Source: an uncultured Bacteroidales bacterium
Lineage (GTDB): Bacteria > Bacteroidota > Bacteroidia > Bacteroidales > Paludibacteraceae
Assembly (NCBI GenBank): GCA_902799875.1
Contig: CADCCH010000002.1
Coordinates: 25,541 to 89,540 of the forward strand
Reading direction: 5' to 3'
Length of the DNA: 64,000 bases
Position 1 is the first letter of the stretch; each line of letters opens with the position of its first letter. The translations under genes were made by a program, and so were the position numbers. Under the pieces are notes generated by a model that worked only from the letters and a program-made list of their open reading frames with translations, was not told the origin of the DNA and made no database searches. This document shows, in pieces, positions 16,447 through 25,754 of this stretch.

Positions 16447-16789
16447 GTACTAAGTAGGACTGCGCTCCGTTGTAGAGCAGCAGGTAGGGGACATTGAGTT
16501 TACGATTGTAGGTGATGGCCTGATCGAGTGTTTTTTGGGTGAGGGGAACGATCTCTGCTTTGCACTCGATAATGAGCAGCGGTTGCATCTGTTGGTCGTA
16601 GACGACGGCGTCGGCGCGATAGCGATCGAAGGGCACCTCGACGGCAATGCGGGAAGTGGGGAAATCAAGTTGCTCCACCAGACGGTGAAGCAACTGTTGA
16701 CGTATCCATTCCTCGGGCGTGAGGCGGACCCAGCGGTGCCGCCAGTCGCAGAAGATCTGTTCCTTATTATTATATACGCGCGTACGCAC
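16385..16789 (-). CDS. Type I restriction HsdR N-terminal-like nuclease-fold protein
   Basis: A 134-residue stand-alone protein of the HSDR_N_2 family. The PD-(D/E)xK-like core is visible: an acidic residue in YRADAVVYD and the ECK triad in LLIIECKAEI. The protein lacks the helicase part of HsdR and no restriction genes are nearby, so it is not part of an R-M system. In Bacteroidota such small proteins occur beside phoH; their role is unknown. It starts 4 bp after glnS and its last 62 nt overlap phoH. Confidence 0.8.
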   Translation of the reverse strand: MRTRVYNNKEQIFCDWRHRWVRLTPEEWIRQQLLHRLVEQLDFPTSRIAVEVPFDRYRADAVVYDQQMQPLLIIECKAEIVPLTQKTLDQAITYNRKLNVPYLLLYNGAQSYLVHGNNIYTSGLPRYSDLLRSE

Positions 16790-16793
16790 TAGT

Positions 16794-18485
16794 TTATTTC
16801 AAGTAGTTATCCTTTAAGGAGCACGTGCGGTTGAAGATCAGGTGATCCGGGGTCGCGTCATCATCGACCACGAAGTATCCTTGTTTGAGGAATTGGAAGT
16901 GGTCTTGTGGCTTGGCCTTCGCGAGGGATGACTCCACTTTGGCGGTTACAACCTTAAGGCTGTCGGGGTTGAGTAGGTCGCGGAAGTCACCTTCCTCGGC
17001 GCTCGGGTTCTCGACGGCAAAGAGTCGGTCGTAGAGTCGTACCTCGGCATCGAGGGCAGAGTTGCACTCGACCCAGTTGATGGTGGCTTTGGTCTTGCGG
17101 TTACCTCCTTCGGTGCCGGACTTGGAGTCGGGATCGTAGGTGGCATAGACGGTGGTGATGTTGCCCTCTGCATCTTTCTCGCAACCGGTAGCCTGGATGA
17201 TGTAGGACGCTTTGAGACGCACCTCGCGGCCACCCGGGGAGAGACGGTAGAACTTGTTATCTGCCTCCTCGAGGAAGTCGCCTCGTTCGATCCAAAGCTC
17301 GCGACCGAATTTCATCTCACGGGTACCGAGTTCCTCGTGTCCGTCGATGTTCTCTGCGACGATGGTCTCGCCGGATCCGTTGTAGTTGGTGATGACCAGT
17401 TTGACGGGATCGAAGATGGCACATACACGGGGTGCGGTCTCTTTGAGATCTTCGCGGATGGTGTGCTCCAAAAGGCCCTGGTCGATCATTCCTTCGACCT
17501 TGGTGTAACCGATACGATCCATGAAATCACGGATGGCTTTGGGGGTGTAACCGCGACGACGCAGACCGCAGACGGTCGGCATACGCGGGTCGTCCCAACC
17601 GGCTACGAGACCTTCCTTGACGAGCTGGAGCATCTTGCGTTTGGACATGACCGTATAGGTGATGTTGAGACGGTTGAACTCCCGTTGCTTGGGTCGATAA
17701 TCGGGGCCGTAGGGTGAGAGGCCGCAGAAGTTCGGTCCGCTGAACTGGTCAATGAAATAGTCGTATAGCGGACGGTGTACTTCGAATTCGAGTGTACAGA
17801 TCGAATGGGTCACGCCCTCAAAATAGTCCGACTGACCGTGCGCGAAATCGTACATGGGGTACACTTTCCATTTGGTACCCGTACGGTGGTGCGGGTGGGA
17901 AGTGATGATACGATACATGATCGGATCACGGAAGTGCATGTTGGGATTGGCCATATCGATCTTGGCCCGGAGTACCATCTTACCTTCCTCGATCTCCCCG
18001 CGTTGCATAGCCTCAAAGAGACGTAAGTTCTCCTCGATCGGACGATCGCGGTAGGGGGAGGCTACACCGGGTTCGGTAGGTGTTCCTTTCTGCTCGGCTA
18101 TCTGCTCGGCGGTCTGCTCATCGACGTACGCCTTGCCCTGTTTGATAAACATGATGGCGAGGTCATAGAGCTGCTGGAAATAGTCGGAAGCATAGAAGAT
18201 CTTGCCCCACTTGAAGCCCAGCCATGCGATATCGCGCTCGATAGTCTCAACGTATTCGGTGTCCTCTTTGGCAGGGTTGGTATCATCAAAACGGAGGTTG
18301 CAGACACCGTTGTATTTCTCTGCGATGCCAAAATCCATGCAGATGGCCTTGACGTGACCGATATGCAGGTAACCGTTGGGCTCCGGCGGGAAACGCGTCT
18401 GGATACGACCGTTATTCACTCCTTCTGCCAGATCTTTTTCGACGATCTGTTCAATAAAATTTAGACTTTTTTCTTGCTCTTCCAT
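16794..18485 (-). CDS. glnS: Glutaminyl-tRNA synthetase
   Basis: A 563-residue class I aminoacyl-tRNA synthetase that charges tRNA-Gln. The HIGH motif is in PPEPNGYLHIGHVKAI near residue 35. The KMSKS-equivalent is VMSKRKM near residue 280. GlnRS-specific context (LRFDDTNPAKEDTEYVETIE) separates it from GltX, and the C-terminal anticodon-binding beta barrels are full length. It is co-directional with lpxA, separated by 42 bp that hold a 9-bp-period repeat. Confidence 0.96.
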   Translation of the reverse strand: MEEQEKSLNFIEQIVEKDLAEGVNNGRIQTRFPPEPNGYLHIGHVKAICMDFGIAEKYNGVCNLRFDDTNPAKEDTEYVETIERDIAWLGFKWGKIFYASDYFQQLYDLAIMFIKQGKAYVDEQTAEQIAEQKGTPTEPGVASPYRDRPIEENLRLFEAMQRGEIEEGKMVLRAKIDMANPNMHFRDPIMYRIITSHPHHRTGTKWKVYPMYDFAHGQSDYFEGVTHSICTLEFEVHRPLYDYFIDQFSGPNFCGLSPYGPDYRPKQREFNRLNITYTVMSKRKMLQLVKEGLVAGWDDPRMPTVCGLRRRGYTPKAIRDFMDRIGYTKVEGMIDQGLLEHTIREDLKETAPRVCAIFDPVKLVITNYNGSGETIVAENIDGHEELGTREMKFGRELWIERGDFLEEADNKFYRLSPGGREVRLKASYIIQATGCEKDAEGNITTVYATYDPDSKSGTEGGNRKTKATINWVECNSALDAEVRLYDRLFAVENPSAEEGDFRDLLNPDSLKVVTAKVESSLAKAKPQDHFQFLKQGYFVVDDDATPDHLIFNRTCSLKDNYLK

Positions 18486-18494
18486 AGGAAAATT

Positions 18495-18530
18495 TCTGAG
18501 TATTCTGAATAATCTGAGTATTCTGAGTTA
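18495..18530. repeat. 9-bp tandem repeat between lpxA and glnS
   Basis: TCTGAGTAT, TCTGAATAA, TCTGAGTAT, TCTGAGTTA. It includes the lpxA stop codon. Confidence 0.85.
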
Positions 18531-19244
18531 TGCCCGAATGACACCTCGTGTCGAGGCACGGACGAAGGCTACAATCAGATCCCGTTCGGGGGAAGCGGGC
18601 ATGGTAGCCTCGATGTGATCGAGGGCCTGGGTGGTGTTCATTCCGCCCTGATAGAGCAGACGATAGACCTCCTGGATGGTATGGATCTGCTCGGGGGTAA
18701 AGCCGCGCCGGTTGAGTCCGACGGAGTTGACACCGCAGTAAGCGATGGGTTCGCGTGCGGCGATGACGTAAGGCGGTATATCTTTGTTGATACGTGAACC
18801 GCCTTGTACCATGACATGGCTACCGATATGGCTGAACTGGTGCACGAGGGTGCCGCCACCGATGATGGCGAAGTCATCGACTACGACCTCTCCGGCCAGT
18901 TGGGTGGCATTGGACATGATGATGTTATTGCCCAGCTCGCAGTCGTGTGCGACGTGGCAGTACGCCATGATGAGGTTGTTGTTACCGATGACGGTTTTGC
19001 CTTTACTGAAGGTTCCGCGGTGCACGGTAACGAACTCACGGATGTTGCAGTTGTTCCCGATGATGGTCCAGGTCTCTTCACCGTGGAACTTAAGGTCCTG
19101 CGGGATGCAACCGATGGTTGCATGCGGGAAGATGTGACAGTTATCACCGATGATGACGTTGTCATCGATATACGCAAAGGGATCGATGGTTACATCCTTA
19201 CCGATCTGCGCTTTGGGACTGATATAAGCTAAAGGGGATATCAT
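18528..19244 (-). CDS. lpxA: UDP-N-acetylglucosamine acyltransferase
   Basis: The first enzyme of lipid A synthesis; it moves a 3-hydroxyacyl chain from ACP to UDP-GlcNAc. It has 238 residues with left-handed parallel beta-helix hexapeptide repeats from the start (ISPLAYISPKAQIGKDVTID). The catalytic His is in MAYCHVAHDCELGNN, and VGLNRRGF follows before the helical C-terminus. The start at 19244 lies 2 nt after the lpxC stop, so the longer open frame was rejected. It is slightly shorter than typical LpxA at the C-terminus. Confidence 0.95.
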   Translation of the reverse strand: MISPLAYISPKAQIGKDVTIDPFAYIDDNVIIGDNCHIFPHATIGCIPQDLKFHGEETWTIIGNNCNIREFVTVHRGTFSKGKTVIGNNNLIMAYCHVAHDCELGNNIIMSNATQLAGEVVVDDFAIIGGGTLVHQFSHIGSHVMVQGGSRINKDIPPYVIAAREPIAYCGVNSVGLNRRGFTPEQIHTIQEVYRLLYQGGMNTTQALDHIEATMPASPERDLIVAFVRASTRGVIRA

Positions 19245-19246
19245 AA

Positions 19247-20149
19247 TTATTCGCTTACAATTTGGTTTCTTAATCGACGGACACACTGCGTATTAAACGT
19301 ATGTCCGGGTTTGTAACATTTGACACGACCTTGGATACGCATGCCGAGCAGGGAGAGGTCGCCGATGACGTCGAGCAGTTTGTGCCGCGCCGGTTCATTC
19401 TGGTAGTTCAGCGGCGAGAGGTAGCCGAGTTTCTTGGCATCCATGTGGGGTTGGCCCATCTTGTCGCAGAAATAATCCATACCTTCCTGGGACATCTCCA
19501 TCTCATAGATGACGAGTGCGTTCTTGAGGTCTCCACCCTTGATGAGTCCGACGCGGAGGAGGGGTTCTATCTCACGCACGAAGCAGAACGTACGGGCGGC
19601 TGATACCTCTTTGGGGTACTTGGTGAGATCGGTGAGGGTCGCATGTTGCTCGCGCAGGAAGAGGGACGGGAAAGCGATCGTGACGTCCACCTCGTAATGG
19701 TCGCAAGGCTCGATACGCATGATGTTTCCGTGCTCGGAGACGTACTCGATGGGTTCGGTAACGATATAGATGTTCTGCTCGGCATCCTGTTCCTCCAGTC
19801 CGACGCGTTGGATCTCCTTAACGAAATACCGGGCACTGCCGTCGAGGATCGGCATCTCGGGTGCATCGACATCGATGATGCAGTTATCTACGCCCATCGC
19901 GTAGAGGGCACTGAGGGCATGCTCGACGGTGGAGATACGCCATTTACCTTTTTCCAGGACCGTACCGCGCTCCGTACCGGAAACGTAGTCCGCGAGGGCT
20001 TGGTAACAGGGTTGTTTAGGCAGATCAATACGACGCAGGCAAATACCGGTGTTAGCCGGTGCCGGATTAAAGGTCGCCGTGATCTGTAAGCCGGTATGGA
20101 GACCGACCGAGCTGAGTGAGAAACTCTCTTTGATTGTGTGTTGTTTCAT
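19247..20149 (-). CDS. lpxC: UDP-3-O-acyl-N-acetylglucosamine deacetylase, unfused
   Basis: The committed zinc enzyme of lipid A synthesis, 300 residues. Zinc ligands are the His of STVEHALSALY and the His and Asp of RHKLLDVIGDLSLLG. The start MKQHTIKESFS fits the family and follows the lpxD stop by 10 nt. Many Bacteroidota carry LpxC fused to a C-terminal FabZ dehydratase of about 150 residues. Here the protein stops after the LpxC domain (RRLRNQIVSE) and lpxA begins 2 nt later, so the FabZ part is absent. Confidence 0.95.
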   Translation of the reverse strand: MKQHTIKESFSLSSVGLHTGLQITATFNPAPANTGICLRRIDLPKQPCYQALADYVSGTERGTVLEKGKWRISTVEHALSALYAMGVDNCIIDVDAPEMPILDGSARYFVKEIQRVGLEEQDAEQNIYIVTEPIEYVSEHGNIMRIEPCDHYEVDVTIAFPSLFLREQHATLTDLTKYPKEVSAARTFCFVREIEPLLRVGLIKGGDLKNALVIYEMEMSQEGMDYFCDKMGQPHMDAKKLGYLSPLNYQNEPARHKLLDVIGDLSLLGMRIQGRVKCYKPGHTFNTQCVRRLRNQIVSE

Positions 20150-20159
20150 ATGTAGATTG

Positions 20160-21158
20160 TTATTTCTGTCCGGATTGTTTGAATCGTACGACGGCGCGAC
20201 GCCAGATGCCGGCATCGATGGCAGGGTAACCCATGTAGACGCCCGGTTTGCGAACGTTGCCTGGGATACCTGACTGCGCACCGAAGACGCAGTTGTCAGC
20301 TATCTCGATATGGCCTGCGGCACCTACCTGACCGGAGAGGATACAATGCTGTCCGACCTTGGTACTGCCGGCTATACCGACCTGGGCGCAGAGGAAGGTG
20401 GATTGGCCTACCTCGACGTTATGCGCTATCTGGACGAGGTTATCGATCTTGGCGTTACGACGGACGATGGTCGAACCCATCATCGCACGATCGACGGTGG
20501 TGTTAGCACCTATCTCGACATCATCTTCGATGATGACGTTACCGATCTGCGGGATCTTCTGGTTGACGCCCTGTGCATCGGGTTCGAAGCCGAATCCGTC
20601 GGAACCGATGACCACGCCGGCATGGAGGATACACTGTGCACCGATTTGGCAGTGCGCGTAGATCTTAACGCCTGCGTAGAGGATGGTGTTGTCACCGATC
20701 GTGACATTGTCGCCGATATAGACGTTGGGGTATATCTGGACTCCCGCACCCAGGCGCACGTTACGACCGATGTACGCGAATGCACCTACGTAAGCATCCT
20801 CGGGGACGCTGACTCCTTCGGAGATGAAGGACGGCTGCTCGATGCCTTTTTTAGCAGGGTTCATAGCTTTGGAGACCAGTTGCAACAACTGTCCCATCGC
20901 ACCGCGTGCGTTCTCCACGAGGATGACGGCACGGTCGCGAAGGTCCTTAAGGTCGTTAGGGTCTGTAAGGTCCTTCGTGACGAGTACGACTCCTGCACGC
21001 GTTGTTTCCAGACACGGCAGGTATTTCTCGTCCGTGATAAAGGAGAGATGCTGCGCCTGCGCTTGTTCGATCGGCGCTACATCGCTCACTTCGGCGTTGG
21101 CGTTGCCGTAGAGCTGACCGCCTAAAACGGCTGCTATTTGTTGAGCACTAAATTTCAT
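20160..21158 (-). CDS. lpxD: UDP-3-O-(3-hydroxyacyl)glucosamine N-acyltransferase
   Basis: The third acylation enzyme of lipid A synthesis, 332 residues. An N-terminal uridine-binding domain (residues 1-100) is followed by hexapeptide repeats forming a left-handed beta helix. The catalytic His is in [12 protein letters not shown], and the protein ends in a short helical tail. ATG 21158 was chosen because the longer frame reads through a 7-bp repeat. Residues [15 protein letters not shown] near position 75-90 come from an in-frame 9-bp tandem repeat. It lies 19 nt after the HD-domain gene. Confidence 0.95.
   Translation of the reverse strand: MKFSAQQIAAVLGGQLYGNANAEVSDVAPIEQAQAQHLSFITDEKYLPCLETTRAGVVLVTKDLTDPNDLKDLRDRAVILVENARGAMGQLLQLVSKAMNPAKKGIEQPSFISEGVSVPEDAYVGAFAYIGRNVRLGAGVQIYPNVYIGDNVTIGDNTILYAGVKIYAHCQIGAQCILHAGVVIGSDGFGFEPDAQGVNQKIPQIGNVIIEDDVEIGANTTVDRAMMGSTIVRRNAKIDNLVQIAHNVEVGQSTFLCAQVGIAGSTKVGQHCILSGQVGAAGHIEIADNCVFGAQSGIPGNVRKPGVYMGYPAIDAGIWRRAVVRFKQSGQK
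20940..20975. repeat. 9-bp tandem repeat inside lpxD
   Basis: AAGGTCCTT, AAGGTCGTT, AGGGTCTGT, AAGGTCCTT. Read in frame as repeated DL-containing tripeptides. Confidence 0.8.
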
Positions 21159-21160
21159 AT

Positions 21161-21188
21161 CTTTCAACTTTAAACTTTCAACTTTCAA
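21161..21188. repeat. 7-bp tandem repeat between HD-domain gene and lpxD
   Basis: CTTTCAA, CTTTAAA, CTTTCAA, CTTTCAA. It covers the stop codon of the HD gene (21178-21180) and the lpxD leader. Confidence 0.85.
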
Positions 21189-22407
21189 CGCGGTATTTAA
21201 ACAAATACCGCTTAGTGGGTTTGCGTGTCAGAGCCTCGAGGTCGAGTATCTCGCTGGCTTCGGATATGTCGCGGATGGTGCCGTCGGAGTAGAGAATGTC
21301 GATCGAGTCGGCTTTCTCCGAGTACGTGTTGCTGGTGGACACATGTTCCGACCAGAGGTAAGTGGCATCCTGTTCGCTGATGCCGAAGAGTTGGGCATAT
21401 TGCCGATTCAGTTCGGTTTTCTGTGCATCCGTCAGCGGTGCGGACAGCAGTTCGCCACGGAAGAGGCGACGGTTGATGAACGACTCGCTGAGGGTGCTGA
21501 GGACCTTATCGTCACTGAGGGTCCAAGCCTTGATCGCCGACAGCACATCGTTGTCGTCGAGCAGCGCGTACTGCTCAAGTGCTTCGCTGGTAGGGCCGAA
21601 GAGCTCGAAGGTCACGTGCTGGTAAAGGAAGTAACGAAGCGACGGGGCGCAGAAGAGCTCCTTGCCGTTTCGGGCTAACTCTTTGGCACGGCTTAAGATC
21701 TTGATCAGATGTTGCTCGGCGGCGACGGAAGTCTTATGCAGATACACCTGCCAGTACATCAAACGACGGGCTACGAGGAATTTCTCTACGGAATAGATGC
21801 CTTTGACCTGCACCACCAGTTTGTCGTTGCGCACGTCCAGCATCTTAAGCAGCCGTTCGCTGGCGACACGACCCTCCTGCACACCGGTGAAGAACGAGTC
21901 ACGGCACAGGTAGTCCATGCGGTCCACGTCTAACTGACTGGAGATGAGTTGGTGCAAGAAATGCTTGGGGTACTCGTTCTTGAAGATGGAGATGGCGGTG
22001 GTCAGTTGACCGTTCAAATCGAGGTTAATCCGCTCCATCATCAGAAGGGAGATGTCCTCGTGGGATACGCCGTCCACGATCGTATGCTCGAGTACGTGCG
22101 AGAAGGGTCCGTGACCGATGTCGTGCAGCAAGATCGCGATCATTGCGCCGGTCTCTTCCTGTTCGGTGATGGGTACGCCTTTGAGTCGCAAGGACGTGAT
22201 CGCCTCATGCATCAGGTGCATTGCACCCAACGAATGACCGAAACGAGTATGCACTGCGCCCGGGTACACAAGGTATGAAAGGCCGAGCTGGCGAATACGG
22301 TTCAGACGCTGCACGTAGGGATGTTGCAGCACATCGAAAATCAAGTCATTCGGTATCGACAGAAACCCAAAGACCGGGTCGTTTATGATCTTACGTTTGT
22401 TAGCCAT
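21178..22407 (-). CDS. HD-domain phosphohydrolase (dNTPase-like)
   Basis: A 409-residue metal-dependent phosphohydrolase of the HD superfamily, related to dGTP triphosphohydrolases. The signature [12 protein letters not shown], then [16 protein letters not shown] (about residue 100), supplies the H...HD metal ligands. [14 protein letters not shown] is the third conserved block. It probably acts on nucleotides, but the substrate is not shown. The start MANKRKII at 22407 lies 14 nt below the -7 box, which excludes the much longer open frame. It opens the operon with lpxD, lpxC, lpxA, glnS, the HSDR_N gene and phoH. Confidence 0.9.
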   Translation of the reverse strand: MANKRKIINDPVFGFLSIPNDLIFDVLQHPYVQRLNRIRQLGLSYLVYPGAVHTRFGHSLGAMHLMHEAITSLRLKGVPITEQEETGAMIAILLHDIGHGPFSHVLEHTIVDGVSHEDISLLMMERINLDLNGQLTTAISIFKNEYPKHFLHQLISSQLDVDRMDYLCRDSFFTGVQEGRVASERLLKMLDVRNDKLVVQVKGIYSVEKFLVARRLMYWQVYLHKTSVAAEQHLIKILSRAKELARNGKELFCAPSLRYFLYQHVTFELFGPTSEALEQYALLDDNDVLSAIKAWTLSDDKVLSTLSESFINRRLFRGELLSAPLTDAQKTELNRQYAQLFGISEQDATYLWSEHVSTSNTYSEKADSIDILYSDGTIRDISEASEILDLEALTRKPTKRYLFKYRVES

Positions 22408-22421
22408 AACAAAAAAGTGCG

Positions 22422-22452
22422 CAAAGTTACGAAAAATATTCCATATACGCAA
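22422..22452 (-). promoter_or_regulatory. Promoter of the HD-lpxDCA-glnS operon
   Basis: On the minus strand, -33 TTG at 22450-22452, a spacer of 20 bp starting CGTATATGG, and -7 TAACTTTG at 22422-22429. Confidence 0.78.
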
Positions 22453-22489
22453 GTGCGCGCGCAAGAAAATCATTTTTTTTGCGATTTTA

Positions 22490-22521
22490 TTTGCGTATGT
22501 CAGAAAATTGTAGTAATTTTG
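22490..22521 (+). promoter_or_regulatory. Promoter of tRNA-Leu
   Basis: -33 TTTG at 22490-22493, a spacer of 20 bp starting CGTATGTC, and -7 TAATTTTG at 22514-22521. The mature tRNA begins 16 bp downstream. Confidence 0.8.
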
Positions 22522-22537
22522 CAGCCGATTTTGGTCC

Positions 22538-22623
22538 GCCGCGATGTTGGAATAGGTAGACAAGAAAGACTTAAAATCTTTTGCCCAGTGATGGGCGTGC
22601 CGGTTCGACCCCGGCTCGCGGTA
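22538..22623 (+). tRNA. tRNA-Leu (anticodon TAA)
   Basis: A class II tRNA of 86 nt. The acceptor stem GCCGCGA pairs with TCGCGGT (one G-U at the end), the anticodon loop ACTTAAAAT gives TAA, a long variable arm GCCCAGTGATGGGC follows, and the T arm holds GGTTCGACC. No CCA is encoded. Confidence 0.95.
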
Positions 22624-22626
22624 CGA

Positions 22627-22662
22627 AATACGACGACTCTCAGAGCCGTCGTATTTGTGTTT
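22627..22662. terminator. Terminator between tRNA-Leu and the NlpC gene
   Basis: Stem AATACGACG / CGTCGTATT with an 11-nt loop, followed by a T-rich run. It lies between convergent units and may serve both strands. Confidence 0.85.
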
Positions 22663-23444
22663 TAGAGCCGTTTGATTTGCACCAAGTGATGGGAGTATTC
22701 GCCGGTTTCGGCATTGAAGATGCCGGTCGGATCGAGTTTTTCTACTTTGACTCGTCCCGAACAATGAATGATGCGCTCCGCATCTATCACGATTCCTACG
22801 TGGGAGATGCGACCGTCTTCGTGGTCAAAGAAAGCCAGATCACCGGTGCGTGCTTGGGAGAGATCGTTCACCGGATCTCCTTGTGTCACCTGTTCGGAAG
22901 CGTTGCGTAGGAGGAACTTGCCAAAGAGGCTCATGACGATCTGGGTGAAGCCCGAGCAATCCATGCCGAGTGCGTTCTTGCCGCCCCAGAGATAGGGGGT
23001 ATTGAGGAAGAACCGTACCGTCTGCAGCAGTGTCTCTTGGTTCAGTTCGCGGGGTGCGGTGATGACCATGGATGGATCGATACGAAAACCGACTCCGAGT
23101 ACTTCGAATCGTCCGTCTTTGTAGTTCGTGAGTCGTGTTCCGGCGGTGAGCGGGATGGTCTGACCGTTGTTCTCACTGACGGCATAGGTCATGGGAAAAG
23201 CCACGATAGCAGCCTTCTTGAGTGCGGCCTTATAAGCCTTCAGATCATCACCGGCAATCGGTGCGATCATCTTGGTGTCGACCCAACCTTCCTGACCGTC
23301 TGAGTCCAGACGGATACGTGTCCAACGGTCTTGCTCTTCGAGCACCTGAGCCAGTTCACCGAACAGCATCTGGGTGTTTTGTTCAGCTCCTTCGCGTGCA
23401 TCTGCCCGCACGGGTACGATACTATGGAGAGAGAGGGCTACCAT
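22662..23444 (-). CDS. NlpC/P60-family peptidase with SH3-like domains
   Basis: A 260-residue cell-wall peptide hydrolase, most like gamma-D-glutamyl-L-diamino acid endopeptidases (YkfC / dipeptidyl-peptidase VI). The N-terminal SH3b-like part is at residues 1-110. The NlpC/P60 domain follows with the catalytic Cys in LGMDCSGFTQ (about residue 163), the His in HVGIVID and the third residue in IIHCSGR. No signal peptide is visible, which fits a cytoplasmic role in recycling muropeptides. Its first 7 nt overlap the end of nadB (ATGGTAG). Confidence 0.88.
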   Translation of the reverse strand: MVALSLHSIVPVRADAREGAEQNTQMLFGELAQVLEEQDRWTRIRLDSDGQEGWVDTKMIAPIAGDDLKAYKAALKKAAIVAFPMTYAVSENNGQTIPLTAGTRLTNYKDGRFEVLGVGFRIDPSMVITAPRELNQETLLQTVRFFLNTPYLWGGKNALGMDCSGFTQIVMSLFGKFLLRNASEQVTQGDPVNDLSQARTGDLAFFDHEDGRISHVGIVIDAERIIHCSGRVKVEKLDPTGIFNAETGEYSHHLVQIKRL

Positions 23445-25039
23445 ACTTCCTGCGGGTGGTTGTTGTCCGTACGCGGGTAATCGATGGTATAGTGCAGACC
23501 GCGACTCTCTTTGCGTTCGATGGCCTGACGCGTGATGAGGTAACCGATGTTGATGATGTTACGCAGTTCACATATCTCCTTGTCGGCTTTGACACGTTTG
23601 AAGAGGTCTTCGGTCTCTTCGTACAGCAGATCGAGACGCTCCCAGGCACGACGCAGACGTAAGTCTGAACGCACGATGCCGACGTAGGTGGACATAATCT
23701 GACCGACCTCTTTGACGTCCTGCGCAATGAGCACACGTTCTTCGTTGGAGAGGGTGCCTTCATCGTTCCATGCGGGGATCCGGTCATTGAAACCGTAGTT
23801 CTCGATGACCGAGAGCGAATGTTTGGCTGCGGCTTCGGCGTAGACAACGGCCTCAATGAGGGAGTTGGAAGCCAAACGGTTACCACCGTGCAGACCCGTG
23901 CAGGAGCACTCACCAACGGCGTAGAGACGACGGATGGACGACTGGCCGTCCAGATCGACCTTGATACCACCGCACATATAGTGGGCACAGGGTGCGACGG
24001 GGATGTAGTCTTTGGTTATGTCTATACCGATGGACAGGCACTTGGCGTAGATATTGGGGAAGTGATGTTTGGTCTCTTCGGGATCTTTGTGCGTGACGTC
24101 GAGGCAGACGTGGTCGATCGCATGGATCTTCATCTCGTTGTCGATGGCGCGTGCGACGATGTCGCGTGGTGCGAGTGAGAGACGCGGGTCGTATTTCTGC
24201 ATGAACTCCTCGCCGTTAGGTAAGCGTAATATACCTCCGTAGCCACGCATGGCTTCGGTGATGAGGCAGGCGGGATGCGTCTCGGCGGGGTTGAAGAGGC
24301 TCGTCGGGTGGAATTGAACAAACTCCATATCTTTGACGATACCTTTGGCGCGATAGACCATGGCTATACCGTCGCCGGTTGCGATCTCCGGGTTGGTAGT
24401 GGTGGCATAGACGGCACCTGTTCCGCCGGTCGCCATGAGGGTGATACGACTGAGATAGGTGTCGATCTTCTGGGTCTTGGGGTTGAGGACGTAGGCACCG
24501 TAGCACTCGATATCGGGGGTACGGCGGGTAACACGCACACCGAGGTGGTGTTGGGTGATGATCTCGACGGCGAAATGGTTCTCCAGCACCTCGATCTGCG
24601 GGTTGGCACGCACAGCTGCCATCAGTCCGCGTTGGATCTCCGCACCGGTGTCATCGGCATGGTGCAGGATGCGGAACTCCGAGTGTCCGCCTTCGCGGTG
24701 AAGGTCAAACGAGCCGTCGTCTTTCTTATCGAAGTTAACGCCCCATTGGACGAGTTCCTGAATACCTCGCGGTGCGTTGCGTACGACCTGCTCAACGGCA
24801 GCCGGATCACTGAGCCAGTCACCCGCCACCATCGTGTCGTGGATATGTTTGTCGAAGTCATCGACCAGGAGGTTCGTTACGGATGCGATACCTCCTTGTG
24901 CTTTGGCGGTGTTGGCCTCCTCGAGGGTGGTCTTACAGCAGAGGGCAATCTTGTACTTACCGGAGCGCGCTACCTGGAGCGCAAAACTCATACCGGCTAC
25001 ACCGCCGCCAATAATCAAAAAATCGTATTTCTTTACCAT
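23438..25039 (-). CDS. nadB: L-aspartate oxidase
   Basis: A 533-residue FAD enzyme that oxidises L-aspartate to iminoaspartate for NAD synthesis. The FAD-binding motif is at the start (FLIIGGGVAGMSFALQVA). Active-site context follows with TAKAQGGIAS, HHADDTGAEIQ, EFVQFHPT, and the FAD loop GECSCTGLHGGNRLASNSL. Length and order distinguish it from SdhA. nadA and nadC are not in the window. The start MVKKYDF at 25039 follows the comF stop by 4 nt; the longer frame enters comF. Confidence 0.95.
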   Translation of the reverse strand: MVKKYDFLIIGGGVAGMSFALQVARSGKYKIALCCKTTLEEANTAKAQGGIASVTNLLVDDFDKHIHDTMVAGDWLSDPAAVEQVVRNAPRGIQELVQWGVNFDKKDDGSFDLHREGGHSEFRILHHADDTGAEIQRGLMAAVRANPQIEVLENHFAVEIITQHHLGVRVTRRTPDIECYGAYVLNPKTQKIDTYLSRITLMATGGTGAVYATTTNPEIATGDGIAMVYRAKGIVKDMEFVQFHPTSLFNPAETHPACLITEAMRGYGGILRLPNGEEFMQKYDPRLSLAPRDIVARAIDNEMKIHAIDHVCLDVTHKDPEETKHHFPNIYAKCLSIGIDITKDYIPVAPCAHYMCGGIKVDLDGQSSIRRLYAVGECSCTGLHGGNRLASNSLIEAVVYAEAAAKHSLSVIENYGFNDRIPAWNDEGTLSNEERVLIAQDVKEVGQIMSTYVGIVRSDLRLRRAWERLDLLYEETEDLFKRVKADKEICELRNIINIGYLITRQAIERKESRGLHYTIDYPRTDNNHPQEVW

Positions 25040-25043
25040 GTTT

Positions 25044-25754
25044 TTATGCTTTGCATAACGCAAAGACTGAAAATCGTGCACCTCTGATGCGTTTCATCGC
25101 GTGCAGACAAGCTTTCATTGTTTCTCCGGTCGTGATGAGGTCATCCACAACCAGTATATGTTTGCCGCGCAGCTCTTCGGGTCGGTCCACCGCAAAGGCT
25201 TTGGCGACGTTGGTTTTGCGTTCCTCTCCTTCCTGCAGCGCCTGTTTGGGTGTATTAACCACTCGCAGCACGTGCGTCGTATCGATCGGTATACCGGTCA
25301 GTTCGCTGATGCCTCGTGCGATATACTCCGATTGGTTGTAACCTCTCTCCCGCAGTCGTTTGGGGTGGAGCGGCATGGGAACAATCAGGTCGATGTCATC
25401 GAAGAAGGTCTCGTCTTGCCAGTCCAGCAGCGCCTGTCGTGCGAGCCAGTAACCTAACATCGGCTGGTCGCGGTATTTCATCCGGTGGATGACGTACTGG
25501 ATCGGGTGATTCTTCTCAAAGAACAAGTACGACGCAGCCCGTTCAAGTCGCAGGGCGGCTTTGTGTTCCGACATCCCGTCCGTCAGCGTTTGTTCGGTAC
25601 TGTTTTCCCGCAGAATGTCCTGTTCGGTGCGAGGTAAGTGTCTCCAGCAGTCCACACATATCCATTCGATATGCATCTCGTCGATCTGCAGGTCGCTGAT
25701 ATACCTCCCACAGAACGGACAGGTACGAGGATAGAGGATATCAAAGAGTGACAC
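25044..25754 (-). CDS. ComF-family phosphoribosyltransferase-like protein
   Basis: A 236-residue protein with an N-terminal zinc-ribbon-type pair of CxxC motifs (CPFCGRY near residue 12, CVDCWRH near residue 33). A phosphoribosyltransferase fold follows with PMPLHPKRLRERGYNQSE and the PRPP loop ILVVDDLITTGETM near residue 205. ComF proteins are linked to DNA uptake in some bacteria and have unknown roles in others. The gene overlaps the end of uxaA by 14 nt, so it is read as part of the uxa transcript. Confidence 0.9.
   Translation of the reverse strand: MSLFDILYPRTCPFCGRYISDLQIDEMHIEWICVDCWRHLPRTEQDILRENSTEQTLTDGMSEHKAALRLERAASYLFFEKNHPIQYVIHRMKYRDQPMLGYWLARQALLDWQDETFFDDIDLIVPMPLHPKRLRERGYNQSEYIARGISELTGIPIDTTHVLRVVNTPKQALQEGEERKTNVAKAFAVDRPEELRGKHILVVDDLITTGETMKACLHAMKRIRGARFSVFALCKA

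Noticed and set aside
16385..16789. Restriction-modification system
   Set aside because: Only an HsdR N-terminal-like domain is present; there are no methylase, specificity or helicase genes nearby.
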